Shown: positions 23,356 through 37,300 of the stretch, one piece after another
Position numbering within the stretch: position 1 is the first letter of the stretch
Layout of the letters: every line of letters starts with the position of its first letter
NCBI RefSeq assembly: GCF_041381155.1
Contig: NC_091144.1
Span: 36,585,262 to 36,649,261 of the forward strand
Direction: 5' to 3'
DNA length: 64,000 nucleotides
From: Argopecten irradians
Lineage: Eukaryota > Mollusca > Bivalvia > Pectinida > Pectinidae
Translations under genes and position numbers: made by a program
The notes under the pieces: model-generated
The model's database searches: none
The model's input: only the letters and a program-made list of their open reading frames with translations
What the model was told of the DNA's origin: nothing

Positions 23356-23546
23356 CAGTGGACCTGGATAATCTAAACACTTTGACCCTAGCCGAAAACG
23401 TCCGCATTTAAAATTTTCCGCACTGTCAGATGCCATTTACTTATAATAACCTGAAGTCAATAATTGAGATTGTTCCCCAATTATAAATCCTGATTATGAG
23501 GTGGTTTTTTTTAACAATCGGCGTCAAGATTATCTCGCGTCCACTG
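23356..23546. mobile_element. Tc1/pogo-like MITE, 191 bp
   Basis: The left end is CAGTGGACCTGGATAATC and the right end is GATTATCTCGCGTCCACTG, inverted and flanked by TA. The termini resemble the CAGT...GACCTCGATTATC ends of pogo-type elements. No transposase is encoded. Confidence 0.7.
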
Positions 23547-23548
23547 TA

Positions 23549-24915
23549 TTATCATAACAATAGTCTACGCAAGTAAGAAAGAATCTCTTTCTGAAGCTAG
23601 CAGCCCTTCATTCTAATTATTACATTGATATATATCCATGTAGATGTAACAGAATTCAGAATAATGTGCCTTCTTCTTCACAATGTTGCAAAGATAATAT
23701 AATAAATCATTTATTCATATTTCAAACCATCTATTTACTATGTAATGTACTAGCTCCTACAAATCTAAAGTTTTCATATATTGCTCTGTATACAATCATG
23801 TACAGTATATTAATATCCTTACATGCAATAGTAATTTAATTAGGAAAAATCTTGTATTAAAGCAAATGTTCCTTAACAAAAATTTCATTTAAGTTTTTTA
23901 CACTGACAGCACTAAACATATTGTGATTCCTTTTCACTATTTTAAGACAATTGGTATCCTTTTGAATTGATTGAAGTTGAATTTTTAAAATGTACTAAAT
24001 GCAAAAAAAAAAAAAAATGATAATAAAATATAATGTTTCCAATGAATCTCATATTGATTATGATTTCAACAACGTGAGGGTACTGTTTATGTTTTGACAG
24101 TGCGAGATATTTTCCCCTATGACCTTTGACCTAAGCCGCCATCTTGGATAGGTTGATACGTCATATAGAATGCTCTACTTACTTATTTATTTTTCCCATT
24201 CCCATGATAAACTGGTATAAACCTATAACCTGGGTATTTTGTATAACACCGATTAAAAATAATCACAGGAGTTAACTCCCTTTAGCATGATCTCCTACCA
24301 AGGTTCTAATTTATGTAAGAAAGAGTGAAATGCCAGGGATGCAGTTAAAATAATTTTTGAGTAGAGCACAAAACTGTAGAAATATGATAATTATATGGGA
24401 ATTTTAAAGAGAAATAAGGTTCGAAGTTCAAATGGAATAATTCCGAGGAGATTTGGACCAGCCAAAAACTCTAAATTTCCATCCTATATAACTTTTCTCG
24501 AGACATCTGTTCTTTTCGTCCGTTTAAAATAATGAGATTCACACAAGTGTCATTGTTTATATATTATATATTCTAACATGTCATTCCCTGCACTAAGAGA
24601 TTCCGACTTATACTATAGAAAGGCGTCAATGTCTAGCAATTAATTGCACACAACATTTCCGAAAAAAAAGTTTATGTATAATAATCATTGAGCAGTAAGA
24701 TGATATTAAGATAAATGCTGATGATAAAATAATTCCCGTATAAATGAATTGCTTCTGTGTTTGTCTAGAACCATGTGCTATAATTTGTCTCCAGATGTGT
24801 TGCCCCTGGGGATATATATACCGGTACATATATAACTCACTTTTAAACTAAATTGGATAATAAATCTTACATTTTGAAGCCATAACAAGTTTGTAAATAT
24901 ATATCGACTTTTATC
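23549..24915. other. AT-rich intergenic sequence, no gene
   Basis: No delimited repeat or coding frame was found. A perfect DR1 nuclear-receptor-type motif, tgacctttgacct, occurs near 24120, but its setting gives no promoter support. Confidence 0.4.
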
Positions 24916-24919
24916 TTAA

Positions 24920-25276
24920 AGATGCTCCACCGCTGACAATTAGTATTTTTTCACTGTTAAAAACAGGAGCAGACAATTTAGTATTTTTCTCCAGTTACAA
25001 AAGTTACTAACTTCAGACCATTACCACCATTGAAAAGTTTGAGCTTCTAATTTTACTTCAAGTTAAAATTATTAAAAAATAATTAATTGCATCCCGAAAA
25101 AATTCCGTGCCACTATATCCTATACGGAATGAAGTACTGATTGCGCATGCACCAAAGGCGAAGTCAATTATTTCATATTATTTTTTGTGTTAATTGTACC
25201 TATATACACACGATTAAACACCAATTATTGTTCAAATGATGAATATCATTTATGCTCTGTCGGCGGTGGAGCATCT
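24920..25276. mobile_element. TTAA-flanked MITE, 357 bp (family AGATGCTCC, copy a)
   Basis: It is flanked by TTAA (24916-24919 and 25277-25280). The left end AGATGCTCCACCGCTGACA and the right end TGTCGGCGGTGGAGCATCT form about 19-bp inverted repeats. The interior is AT-rich and non-coding. It has the same length as the copy at 52326, which lies in the opposite orientation. Confidence 0.85.
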
Positions 25277-25280
25277 TTAA

Positions 25281-26898
25281 ATAAATTGCTGCAATATTCG
25301 TGAACATCGCTTGGTGATTAGTGACTTTGCGTCCATTAAGTAAATGTCAACAGACAAGAAAATGGCAGTTAAGTGTAAATTAGTTTTACGTGTAAAATTG
25401 GTGTAAAATTGAAAATTGTAGTGTGGTAAACATATTTCAAAATGTGACTATATACTTAAGAATATACCTTTTTTCTGATCTTGGTGTAAACAATTATATA
25501 CAAAAAGTATATGGTTTTATATACCTGTTGATATTCAACTCTCTGACATATTTGGACTCTTCTTGATGAAAGACTATATAGCTAGAACAGTCCATTATCA
25601 TATTTTAGGGGTGAATACAACTTATAATACTGTTTATGATGACTAAACTGGGACCAATGTATTAATAAAAAACACGTCATGCATGTGTAGAAAAAGATAA
25701 ACTTAACAAAAATCCACAGGTTTAAAATAACATTAAAACATATATACTACAATATACCTATTAAGTTTCATTAAAATTACAAAATTCACTTCTTGAGTTT
25801 TTGATAAGTATCTTTTAAAATGTTTATTTAAGATTTAATAACAAGTTCATAATCATTATAAGCACATCCTGCACTTTTCACAACCCGAATTACTCACCAA
25901 ACACTTTTTAGATTTTTTCCCCACATAAAATTCACTGATGCTTTTTCAAATATAGAATGGGTAAGATTTTAAATATTTACATTTCTTATTTTATGGAGAT
26001 AGTAAAAATAATTCTAAGGATTATCATATCATAGTTAGCATCTGAATGCAGTACTCTAGGTTAAAATTTTATTCTAATTACACCATTTATTTTAATTGCA
26101 GGTCGGTGGTTTTTCTCCAAGTACTGTGGTTTTCCTCCACCTCCTAAACCAGGCATGTCCTTAATTGATCCTGGCTGTAAATAGGCTGTATCAAACAAAC
26201 CAAATCATTATAGAGCAGATTTATCTTTCAAAAAATCTGTTTCTTGGCATTTGCAATTACATCCACCGAATTTTAAATATGAAATAACTAGTAAAAATGA
26301 CATGTATGGGTTCTTCAAAAATGATTTTGTTGAAAAGACTTGTCATTTTTTAATTCCCCATACAAATTGCATGCTAAAATTGATTAATTTTCCAGTTGTG
26401 CAACTGTTCTGTTTTTACATAAAACTGTAGTGTAAAAAGAATTTGTCACAATAACTCAATATAAAGTATTCTGTGTTCAATACATAAAAGGTTACATATG
26501 TATAAAAGAATTTGCACTTGCCCACTTCTAAATCCACATATAATATAATAATATACATTAATTTAAACTGTTTCCTATAAAACATTCTATTAAACATTAA
26601 ACTACACACAAATCACATTTTATGTTATGTATTCACTCCTTTTGCAACATGGTACCTACACTTTTTGTAGCAAGGGTAGATAACTCTTCATTATGAAAAG
26701 AAGTAAAAACATTGTTTAAAAAATAAAAAAAAATAAAATAAACAGTCAAACATTCACATTAATTATCCTTTCCTCTGTCTAGATAAATATGAAATGGTTC
26801 CTCTTACAAATATCACTATTACATGTACATGGGTGCTTAGCACTCTGGTAAGTTAAAGACCCATGGACCAGTCCATAGACTAATATGTATCTATAAGT
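25281..26898. other. AT-rich intergenic sequence with a SINE 3' fragment at about 26098-26215
   Basis: Near 26098 the phrases caggtcggtggtttttctcc, gtggttttcctccacc and ctggctgtaaataggctgta match the body and tail of the SINE at 10865. The tRNA-like head is absent. Nothing else was recognised. Confidence 0.45.
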
Positions 26899-27076
26899 TT
26901 ATTCTGTCTTTGTATATTACAGAGTAACCTCCCTTGTCCATAGATATCTTTTGTGACATCATTGTTATGGAGTGAAACTCTCTGAAAAGTATGACGTAAT
27001 GCTCGCAAACAAATGACATCACAATCAATATCTACACGCAAGGGCAGATAACTCTGTAATATGCAAATACAGAATA
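26899..27076. mobile_element. MITE of the GAGTTATCTCCC family, about 178 bp
   Basis: Long inverted repeats: ttattctgtctttgtatatt and cagagtaacctcccttg on the left, caagggcagataactctg and gcaaatacagaata on the right. The middle has the complementary pair tgtgacatcattgt and atgacatcacaatca. Confidence 0.7.
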
Positions 27077-28340
27077 GTGTCCGACAAAGGTGACAGCAGA
27101 TGCACCATCATACTCATTGAAACGTTACACAAAAAAATTTTCACTGGTTCTGTCACAATATCATTATACAGTACATAAATAGTCTATAATGGGTCTTTGA
27201 TTTACCTGAGTGCTATCTATTAAGCACCGATGGTTCCTCCTTGGCAATCAGGCTACAGGTTTCTTTATGATACAAATTGGCAACAGAGAAGTTTTAACAA
27301 AACACACCTATGGAATAGGCACCTTTTTCTTCATGAAAGTCATAAACATGTAACAAAAACTCTACTAAAAATCAATTTGGCAAGAATGGATACCTTTTCA
27401 CATTCTAAGATTCTTTCCAAAACGGACAAGCTCACAATAAGTTACCAGCATGTAGGAACATTCTACAAATAGAATTAATAGTCTTAAATAGAAAATTAAA
27501 AGATTACAGTAATGAAACATAGAATGACCTCCTATATTCACAACATTAAAAATGTAGCATCCATCCCACCCTAATAACCATATTTTAAACAATATTTCAC
27601 TGTTTGGGTTAAAAAAATACTTTTCAATATCTGAAACCTTAATGCCATGGGCGTTACATATATACCCAGTTTCTTTTGATGTATTGATTTCTAAATGCAT
27701 AGAATTGCAAATCTATCATTTCCTTTAAATGGCTATTCTGTCTTTAATATTGCGATACTTCTTCATTATGCAAAAAAAAAAAAAAAAAATTATAATAACA
27801 AAACTATTGAGGATAATGTCATTTTCGCCCTCCAGTATCCATGTTAAATATGAATCTATCACATACGCCATACAGATATTTTTTAATCCTATAAACTACA
27901 TTTTGCAGTGGGATGTCTTTTTCAATTCCATCCACAAGAAATGAAAAACATTTTAGCTTGAACTTTCACCTATTCGTATCATTGGTTCCCAAACAGGAAA
28001 TCAATTCCGTATTTCTTAAATATATATCTCCCCTGAAACATGTGTTAAGGATATTTAATGATGATTTCCTTCAAAAATATACATTGGTTTATCACACAGA
28101 GAAAGACCTACCCCATTCCTAGTGTTGAGGAATGCTCTGGGAGCTGAATATTACATGTAGTGACTTGGAAACTCTATGTATGAAGTTGTTAAGAAATTTC
28201 TTTCCTGATGTACACAATCTGTTTGGTCTTCGAAGCTGCGTAGACTGTAGTATTCTCAGATCCGACAGACCTTGGTTTCCATGGTAACAAGGTGATGTGC
28301 ACCAATCCCTGTTTCCATGGTTACATATTATAGCCAATCA
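27077..28340. other. 3' flank of the protrudin gene, no separate gene
   Basis: AT-rich sequence. Short open frames on both strands overlap one another and show no protein family. The 3' UTR of the protrudin gene on the minus strand should lie in the part next to 28341, but no polyadenylation site was assigned. Confidence 0.4.
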
Positions 28341-31300
28341 TCAACTTTTCTTTTCCTTTTCTTTGTCCTTATCTTCTTGGGTGAGTAGATCATAGCAGAC
28401 GTTACATACGAGAACTGTCTCGGTCTGAGCTGTTGGAGCTGTAAAATGGAATTTCATATTTCAATATATATAACAAAATTCTACATTAATGAACATTGAG
28501 TTATCGACACCAATTTCTTTTGAAATAAACATCATTGCATTAAAAAAGACTTTAGTACAAACTATAATTTTAATGTAATTAGGAAATACTTCCACAAGAT
28601 ATCTTAGATATTAATACTGGCTTTACATACCAATGGCTTATGCAATATACCGTATCCAAACCAATATGCACTCCTGTCCCTATAAGGGCCCTTCCCCGTT
28701 TTTTAGAGTTTGATTTTACCTACTTTAAATTAAATCAAGACTGAAACTATGAAAACTGTGTTGGTTCCTCTCTTTTATTTCTTTTGCAAATTGTTTAATG
28801 CCTGGATAAATTTGTGAAATGTAAGTCCAAATTAGGTTCTATAATGTGTTCCTTCACGTTCTCAATTTTTAGCGCCCTGGGTGCTTATCGGTAGAATACG
28901 GTAATCAACAATATATTCAAAATGAAAACAAAATTCTAACCCAAATATGAATACAATGTCACCACACAATACAAAATAGTACTCACATGTCGCTCCAAAC
29001 ATTGACTTTGGGACTTTCTGGTTGCAGCATTTGGTACAGAAGTTGTTTCCGCAGTGACGGCAGTAATACTACAAACACAATGTATACTCTTAAATATGTT
29101 GATAATCATTCAGCCCTAAAAGTTCATAATGGACTGGCCTAGTCTTTGATTTGGAAAAGCCTAAATGCGTCTTCAGGTTTGAAGGATCTCACTATCATGG
29201 GGAGAATATACTGATTGTTGTTGTTTACAAAAACAATTTTTTTTCTGTGATGATACATAATTATATAAACTTACACACATATATGGCATAGTCATTGTAA
29301 TCATTGTGTATATATATTTATCCAATTATTTTTTATTTTGGTGGGGGGAGGGGGGAGGGGTATTTTAGTTTAACATCCTATTAACAGCCAGGGTCATTTA
29401 AGGACATTCCAGGTAGAGGAAACCTTTGAGGAGCACCCAGAAAAAACCCACCGACCAGTGGTCAGTACCTGGCAAATGCCACACATGGGATTCAAACTTG
29501 CAACCCACAGGTGGAAGTCTTGTGATAATATGTCAGGACTTATATGCAAAGAGATCTGATATCCTTGTTGTTGGTAACGTTTAAAGGGGCTTTGCTTTTT
29601 TTTCATTGAGAAACCAAACAAGAGGTCCAAAAGGCTTGTATCGCTCATCTGACATGATGAGACAAACCCAGAAATGTATATATGAGTATAGGTGAAAAAA
29701 AAAGATATCATACCCTTCTTTTTAGTATGGAGGAAAATGATGTCTCACATTTGAAGCAGCTCTCTACAATGAAAAAAATATTTGGTTAGAAACATGTATT
29801 ATTAAACAATTTGAAAAATGAATTTAATAATGATATTGATCTTTCAATGTTAACTTCTTATTTTTGAGCATTAGATATAATTTATTCACCCCCAAAATTT
29901 CACAATGGACTGTTATAGTCCTTGATCAGGAAGAGTCTAAATGTGTCTTTAGGGGTTAATGAGGTTATACCTCCTACCTTTTTTATACATCACAATATGT
30001 TTGCTTTGAAAAACCTACAGGGTGATTGTAAAATTCAGGCGTAAAGTTATAATTTTCAACTCAAAGGTAAGGTCAAATTACAATATTCAATATTGGTATT
30101 ACAGAAACATTGGAGGAGCTGAAGCCATTTATAATAATTTTAAACATCATGTCATATAAAACCAAAGCCTACATATGTATTTTTATTTCCAAACCAAATT
30201 TGTTTACCATTAGCGATATGCTGGTGTTTCTTCTTGATTTCTCTCAGTCTAGCTACCATTCCTGGCTTACTTCCCACCGCTCCTGGGCTTGTCTTCTCCA
30301 CGATGGTATCTACATCCTGTGTCAAGTAATGATACCAATATAGTAGACAAATTAAACATACATGATTGTATATATTGTATTGTTAACCTAAAGGTTCACA
30401 AGGTATGTATGGTTTGTGCCCCTTATGGTCCCTAACATACATCGATGTTTAACCTTGTGGTAGGAAATAAAGTTGTTGTATTCAGACATTTAATACATAT
30501 CCCTTATTGAATTGATAGGGTATCTTTCTTGCTTTGCACTGTAGTTGCCATTTTAACTACCTGAAATAAGTTGAACAAATTAAAAACTTTGGGTTTTTTT
30601 TTGGTCTATTTTTCTTCCTGTTAATAAAAAGAAACTATATATATATATAAAGCACAATCTTGAACGTACTTCATAAATGTACTGAGATTATGTAGGCACC
30701 AACAGTACAAATACATCTTGAAAAGAAATTTAAAATTTAATGAATGACATGTTCTATGGTTTCTAGATGAAAAAAGTCAATATTGACAAAATATTCCTAT
30801 GTTACCATAACAATTACAACCACAATGAAACTTTAGTAGGTTAAAAAAAATGATGGATTTGGGGGCCAAAAAGGGCGTAAACAGTTATTTGGATTGTTTG
30901 AAATAATAAAGTCAAACAAATGGAATTCTATATACCATAGTCAACTCAATAAGCATCCAGGGCGTTAAAAACAAGGAAAAAATTAAAAGGTGCTTTATAA
31001 GATGAAATTGTTGCAAACCTATACAGTTTAAGCCTTTATTTATGCCTGGGCAATTGAATTTGAGGCCTCAAAAAGGGGATGGGCGCTTATAGGGATATGC
31101 GATCTTATTGGGTCAAATATGGTACTTGGTATTCAAAAGTTAAGTATTCCACTTGTTCAAATGTCTACCAATGCATTTAAAATTTCTTGATAGAAAATTA
31201 ACTTTTTTTGTTCCTAAGGCTTTAGTTATGGCAGCACTAGAAATGTACAGTGTTAAAATTGGTGATGTCCATAATTTGATAAAAGAATCCGTCATTTTTG

Positions 31301-34300
31301 TCTATAGACAACCCCTTTTGTCCCAAATAATCAGAACCCTTGGGTATCAGCAAGTCAGTTTATTATTAATTTTCGTCTACTGTATTCAACTCGATAAGCT
31401 CCCTCTTTTCTATAGGACCCTCCGCCTTTTTTGAGGCTTCAATTTAACTCCTCAAAAAAATTCATACTGATAATATGAAAACCGGTTTGGCTTCTTTATC
31501 TAAATTCTTTTGAAAATGTATTGACAGTAACAATTTTATGCTAGGTTTGATCAGATTTGGTCTTTTTTTTTTTTTTTTTATCTATAATTGTAAATCTTTT
31601 ATCATTTTGATAGTGACAAGGTTTCAATAAATTCTCTCTTACCCCAACCAGGAATATCTGCAATTTAACCGGTGTTAGATTTCTCTATGTCACCCTAGGT
31701 TAAAGACAAACTACACAAGAACTTTTGCACATGCTCACATAGGACCCTCGTCAAAGCCTCATTTTTTACAAAAGAAAAATCTTACCTCTCGGGTTAAGAT
31801 TCACCTGTATCATCCTAAAGGGGGTGAAAGATTTTATTAGTCTCCCATGTTCCACTTTATCAATAGATATCGGTTTTTAGAGACAATTATCCAAACACTA
31901 CTCAAAATAAAAATAATTCAAATAGTATTGAGAGATTCCTACCTCCACAGTCTCTTCTTCCTTCTGTTCCGCGACATTTTCTATGTGTCCATTGTCAACA
32001 CAATTCTGTAACAAGATTCCTTTAATTACCATATCTTACATAAATAAAATTAATAGATACAATCAAAATGTAACTATATTATGAAACTATATGATGATTT
32101 TGCATGGGTAACAAAATCTGAAAACAATACAACACTTCCTTCGAATTCATAACTATAAAAAGACTCGAACTGTTGCCAGAGTGGACGACTAATACCCCCA
32201 GCTGCACAAAGTTAGTAATAACTCCATTAATAGGGGATACTAAAAAACCCTATAAAGTTTACTCAACTTCCCTTTAAGTCAAAATTTATTGTACCAAATT
32301 TTATCAAAATCTGCTAAGTTAGTTTTAATAGGAGGAGTTCATCAGACAAAGTTGTGTCTACAGACAGACACACAGACGGGCGGACAGACAACCCGATTAT
32401 CTCAGCACCACATCTCAATGCCAAGCCCTAACAAGACTTTAGATTATCAGTAACAAATTAAAATAATACTCACCACATTGGTTGAATTTGATTCTGGTTT
32501 TGACTCGAAATTTGAAGATACCGTTAATAGTTTTACAGGATTTCCACTGAATTGGCCGTACAGGTTAAGTCCAAAGTTTATAATTACTGTGAGAGAAAAA
32601 AGAGATAGCAAAAATAAAACATGACAAATATGAACATTTTTTGTTTTGTTTCTCTGATCAAGTATATATCACTGTTACCATATACTACAATATGTAATTA
32701 TGAATAATTAAATGAACATACATGTGCAATCACATTTTTCCAAAAAAAAAAAATGCACTGTATCATTTGAAAAGATTACTATGGACTGATCATGAGAAGC
32801 AAGTTAAAAAAGAAAAAGATCAAAAGTTAGGTCGCCTCTTAAGATCATTTGATGGAGCGACAGGTATAATTCTTATACCCCACCTTTCAAGATGTCCTCG
32901 CTAGCCAGAAATATCCAGTTGATGATGAGAAACCATACAGCTCTATTTGGGAGGACCACAAGACTCAGCAGAAATACACAAAGTTCTATGTAAAACCTAA
33001 AACAGGAAAAATCAAATAAGCATTTAGAAACATTTAAAAAGAGTCAATAATTCCCTTAGTGAGCCCAACCAGATTCAGCAGAAATACACTTAAGCATTGA
33101 ATGTCTTTCAGTTGGTATTCATAGCCCCTATAAAATGCCAACCGGACAGCGGCAAATTCCAGGAAAGCATTACTGAAGTATAGGAAACTCATTAGCTTAA
33201 AGCTTTCCCCTTAATCATGTATAAGCGGAGGATTTTAAGTTAAGGAATTCCTTGAAATTAATGATTTGATAAAATTGGGTATGAATGATTATTAGCAGTT
33301 TGCAGAAAATGTTGACATATGGGAATAGCCGAAAACTGAACAGATGGAATATCGGGGATGAATATAATGTTGTTATCTTACTTTAGTGATGCGAGGGTAT
33401 TGTCCCATCTAAAGATTCCATACAGATGGGCCATGTACTCGTTGCACTTGACAATGAAGTCATACATCTGGACCACGCTGTAACAGTAAAAAAAAAAATT
33501 TGAATGAGTAAAATACTAGTGATCCCAATACAGTGGGTCTGAGATCCCGAAACGATGTGGGTAAATTACCATTTACTGTCAATTAGTCCCACCTTCCGGT
33601 GAATGCGAATTCATAATTTGACATGAATTTGTGATGTCACAATAACTGGAAGGTGGGACTAATTGACAATAAATTCCACTTTAACAGCATCATTTTGGAA
33701 TGAATATTGTTAACGATAATTATACGGGTACTTTACCGACATCATTTCCGGATATTGAAGGAAACACAGTAGCAATATCACATGATGAATAAAATACAAA
33801 TACATGATTTCACATGTTTTTTTCTTTCTATATTCTATATTTTTATTCCATCATCTGTAATATTAAATCATATGATATATTAATAAATGTCCAAGTCCAA
33901 GTCAATGGGTACAACTATTCATAACTATGCCATATTTCATCAAATATATTCAATTGCAAAACCTTATTTAATTTTCCTTGATTAATTGGTTTTGCTTAAA
34001 ATCTGTCTAGTAATAATTTGTCAAATTATTTTGTTACCTATTAATTACCTATTCATTATTATCAATGAAGTCTTTTATTATTAGACTATCCCTTTATTTG
34101 AAGAAATCTCCATAAACATAGCTAATTACCCAGGAACTTTGCTACCCTCAATAAAAGAGAGTAAAATTGTAATATATTTTCAAATATCAATAAAACTGAA
34201 ATAGTACACGATACCTTACCAAAGTGAACATATTATTTACCTGAAGCGAAAGTATTGTACGGTTTTCATTGTCACTGTTTCTTCTGCCTCATCATCGTCT

Positions 34301-37300
34301 TCTGTCTTGTCATCGTTGCGGCCCGTGTAGGGGAAAAATTTGTCAAGAATTCGAGTGTGAACTTGTACGAGACAGAGCGTGGCAATTCCCACTACCAGTA
34401 ATGATACCAAGGCAAACACAGCACCTGTGTATGAAATAATATCTTACTTAGCTTATAGCACAGCATCTGTGTATGAAATAATATCTTAAAATTACAGCGC
34501 AGCATATGTGTATCAACTATTACAATAGTTTATAGCACAGCACCAGCTGTGTATCAAATAATATCTTAATTCATAGCATGGTACATGTGTATCAAATAAT
34601 GTCTTTACAGCGCCGTTACAACTAGGAGTTTCCTGTTTTACATTCAATTCACTCGATAGACACGTTGGCTTGTATCTTATTCTAAGTAGGCCTGATAAGC
34701 TGATTCAGTAGATTAGAATTTGTACGGTGGCATGAAACGAAGGGCACGGAATGTGTCCTGAAGGCATCGGCCGCCCAACTGAATTGCCTCTCTGAACTGA
34801 GTACAAGAACGGCCGACAACATTGAAGAAGTAGGCGGACCCAATGGATCTTAGAATTTCCATGACCATGTACTCAGTTTGTACACTGTGTTTTGAATCAC
34901 GATGTGAACTCTTTGAAGTTAGGTCTAACCATGTATGACAATACAATCACGTGTAATTAACAAATCGTAATTGTTTTTGTTTCACTTTTATTAAGGCCGC
35001 ACTGTTTTGTGAGGACAATTGATATTTTGTTCATAAATTATAGTTCATTTCTCTCGACATTCCGGGGAGTAGAATCTACTGTAGTGTACACTTTATGTAA
35101 ATCATCAAACCAACGTATCCAATGGATCAAACTTTTTCAACGTGTATAATAATGTGTTGTGGTATTAGATCTATTGGTATCCAGTCCTAAAGTAACATGG
35201 TAATGTCACACAGCCGAATCTAGATTATAGTCTACATAACAGTTGTACCTTTCTGACATGACTTTTTTTCCTCTGCCGTATGGTGTGGAAAAACAAATCA
35301 GGTAACGGTCTGACGATAGATTATGTCGATAACAGAATATATATCCTGATCTGCAAACAACGGTTTTTGAGATTCATCCCTGAGGATGTTACATTGTAGA
35401 AGGGGTTGTTATATCTAGTTGAATGACTTTGAGTTTGCATGCATAGCCTAAAAAATAAAATCTAATTAAATTGGTGGATCCAAATTCTGAGGTAATTATT
35501 CTCGGTGGACGAAATGCGCATGTCGCGGAGGGAATATACCAAATGTAGGATTATGGATTTTACGCAGATAAATTGACAACACTAGATACAAATATGTCAT
35601 CTAATTGAATTAAATAAATCAGTGTGACAAATAACACAAAAACTCTATTTTTAACGCCTACAAGCATGTAAAAGCAATCCCCTACTAACAATCAGTTATG
35701 TGTCAAAGTGTCATGTTTAATAATCGCCATATATTTTGACAATCCGCGATAATTCGGTTTGTACATTGTACCCTTAGTTTGTGATTCCCACACCATGCTA
35801 GTAAAGTAAAAATATAGTCAGAAGCATGTGAGTTTTCTCTTTCCTACAATTTCTAACTTCGACTTTTTTATATCCGCTACAAACAGTAGCTCTTTCCATA
35901 CATACTTTCAACTAGTTAGGCTGCTTTAATTAGATTCTTTACTATACATGGTGTAATTAAAATGTAATTTGTGTAACCTTATATACATTATGAAGCTCTT
36001 ACCGAAGCCGATCAATTTTATGTAGTTAATCGAATACATACCTTACCAACTGTTTTTAGCTCCGCCCCAACATTAGAAGTCGAACAGCCAATGAAGTCCG
36101 GGGCTACACAGCTTATTGAATTTCCGTTTGGCAAAAACTGAACTCACCGCTACCCTGCAACCTGCCTAGCTACCAATCAAGGGCCGTAACCACCTAACAA
36201 GAGCTGGCCGTCACACCGTAACGCTTATTGAACGTCGCTGTAATAACTTATATGCACAGCACACTATATATACATGAGAAATCAAATAATATCATTAATT
36301 CAAAGCATGGTACATTCAATTGATATCAATGATCTTAATGGTCAATGCTTAATAATCTGTCTAGATCGCACATAATACATGTGTATCAAATAATATCTTA
36401 GTTTACCAAAGCATTATTATCTTAGAATATCAGCACTAGCACTGCAAACTAATTAATATTATAGAAACTTTGCTACCCTCAATAAAAGAGAGTAAAATAT
36501 AAAAGATTTTCACATATCAATAAAACTGAAATAGTACACGATACCTTACCAAAGTGAACATATTATTTACCTGAAGCGAAAGTATTGTACGGTCTTCATT
36601 GTCACTGTTTCCTCTACCTCATCATCGTCGTCTGTCTTGTCATCGTTGCGGCCCGTGTAGGGGAAAAATTTGTCAAGAATTCGAGTGTGAACTTGTACGA
36701 GACAGAGCGTGGCAATTCCCACTACCAGTAATGATACCAAGGCAAACACAGCACCTGTGTATGAAATAATATCTTACTTAGCTTATAGCACAGCATCTGT
36801 GTATGAAATAATATCTTTAAATTACAGCGCAGCATATGTGTATCAACTATTACAATAGTTTATAGCACAGCACCAGCTGTGTATCAAATAATATCTTAAT
36901 TCATAGTATGGTACATGTGTATCAAATAATGTCTTTAATAACTTATAGCACAGCACACACATATATATATATATATATACATGTATATCAAATAATATCT
37001 TAGTTTACAGCAAAGCACATGTATATCAAATAATATCTTAGCTTAATATAGCACAGCACATGTATATCAAATAATATCTACCCCTGGAATAAATTATAGT
37101 AAACTGGAGGCAACAGAAGACAGATTGTTTGATGTATATCTAAGGAATTGCATAATGGTACACTGTGGTTGACTGTTGCTTTGAAGTTGAGAGTCACTCT
37201 CTCTTTAAACTTGAAAGGAAGTCTCTGCAGTTATATGTGATCGGTCAGTTTTTTTCTCCTGAACTGCCTCCAGTTTTACTATGAAACAGTCCAGGAGTGG

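Larger units (their letters stand above)
34135..37080. repeat. Tandem duplication of a protrudin exon with flanking introns
   Basis: The downstream copy begins near 34135 and the upstream copy near 36468. Both share ctttgctaccctcaataaaa, then cctgaagcgaaagtattgta, the whole exon and the following intron repeat. Before a later 1.63-kb insertion the unit was about 0.7 kb. Few differences separate the two exon copies, so the event is young. Confidence 0.9.

Noticed and set aside
24118-24135. DR1 nuclear-receptor site
   Set aside because: The tgacctttgacct match is perfect, but similar tgacct phrases are scattered through this window (19.77, 47.5, 50.15 kb) away from promoters, so chance or repeat origin is more likely.
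34713-34946. Minus-strand 77-codon frame inside the TA-flanked element
   Set aside because: No transposase or other motif was recognised and the frame is short.
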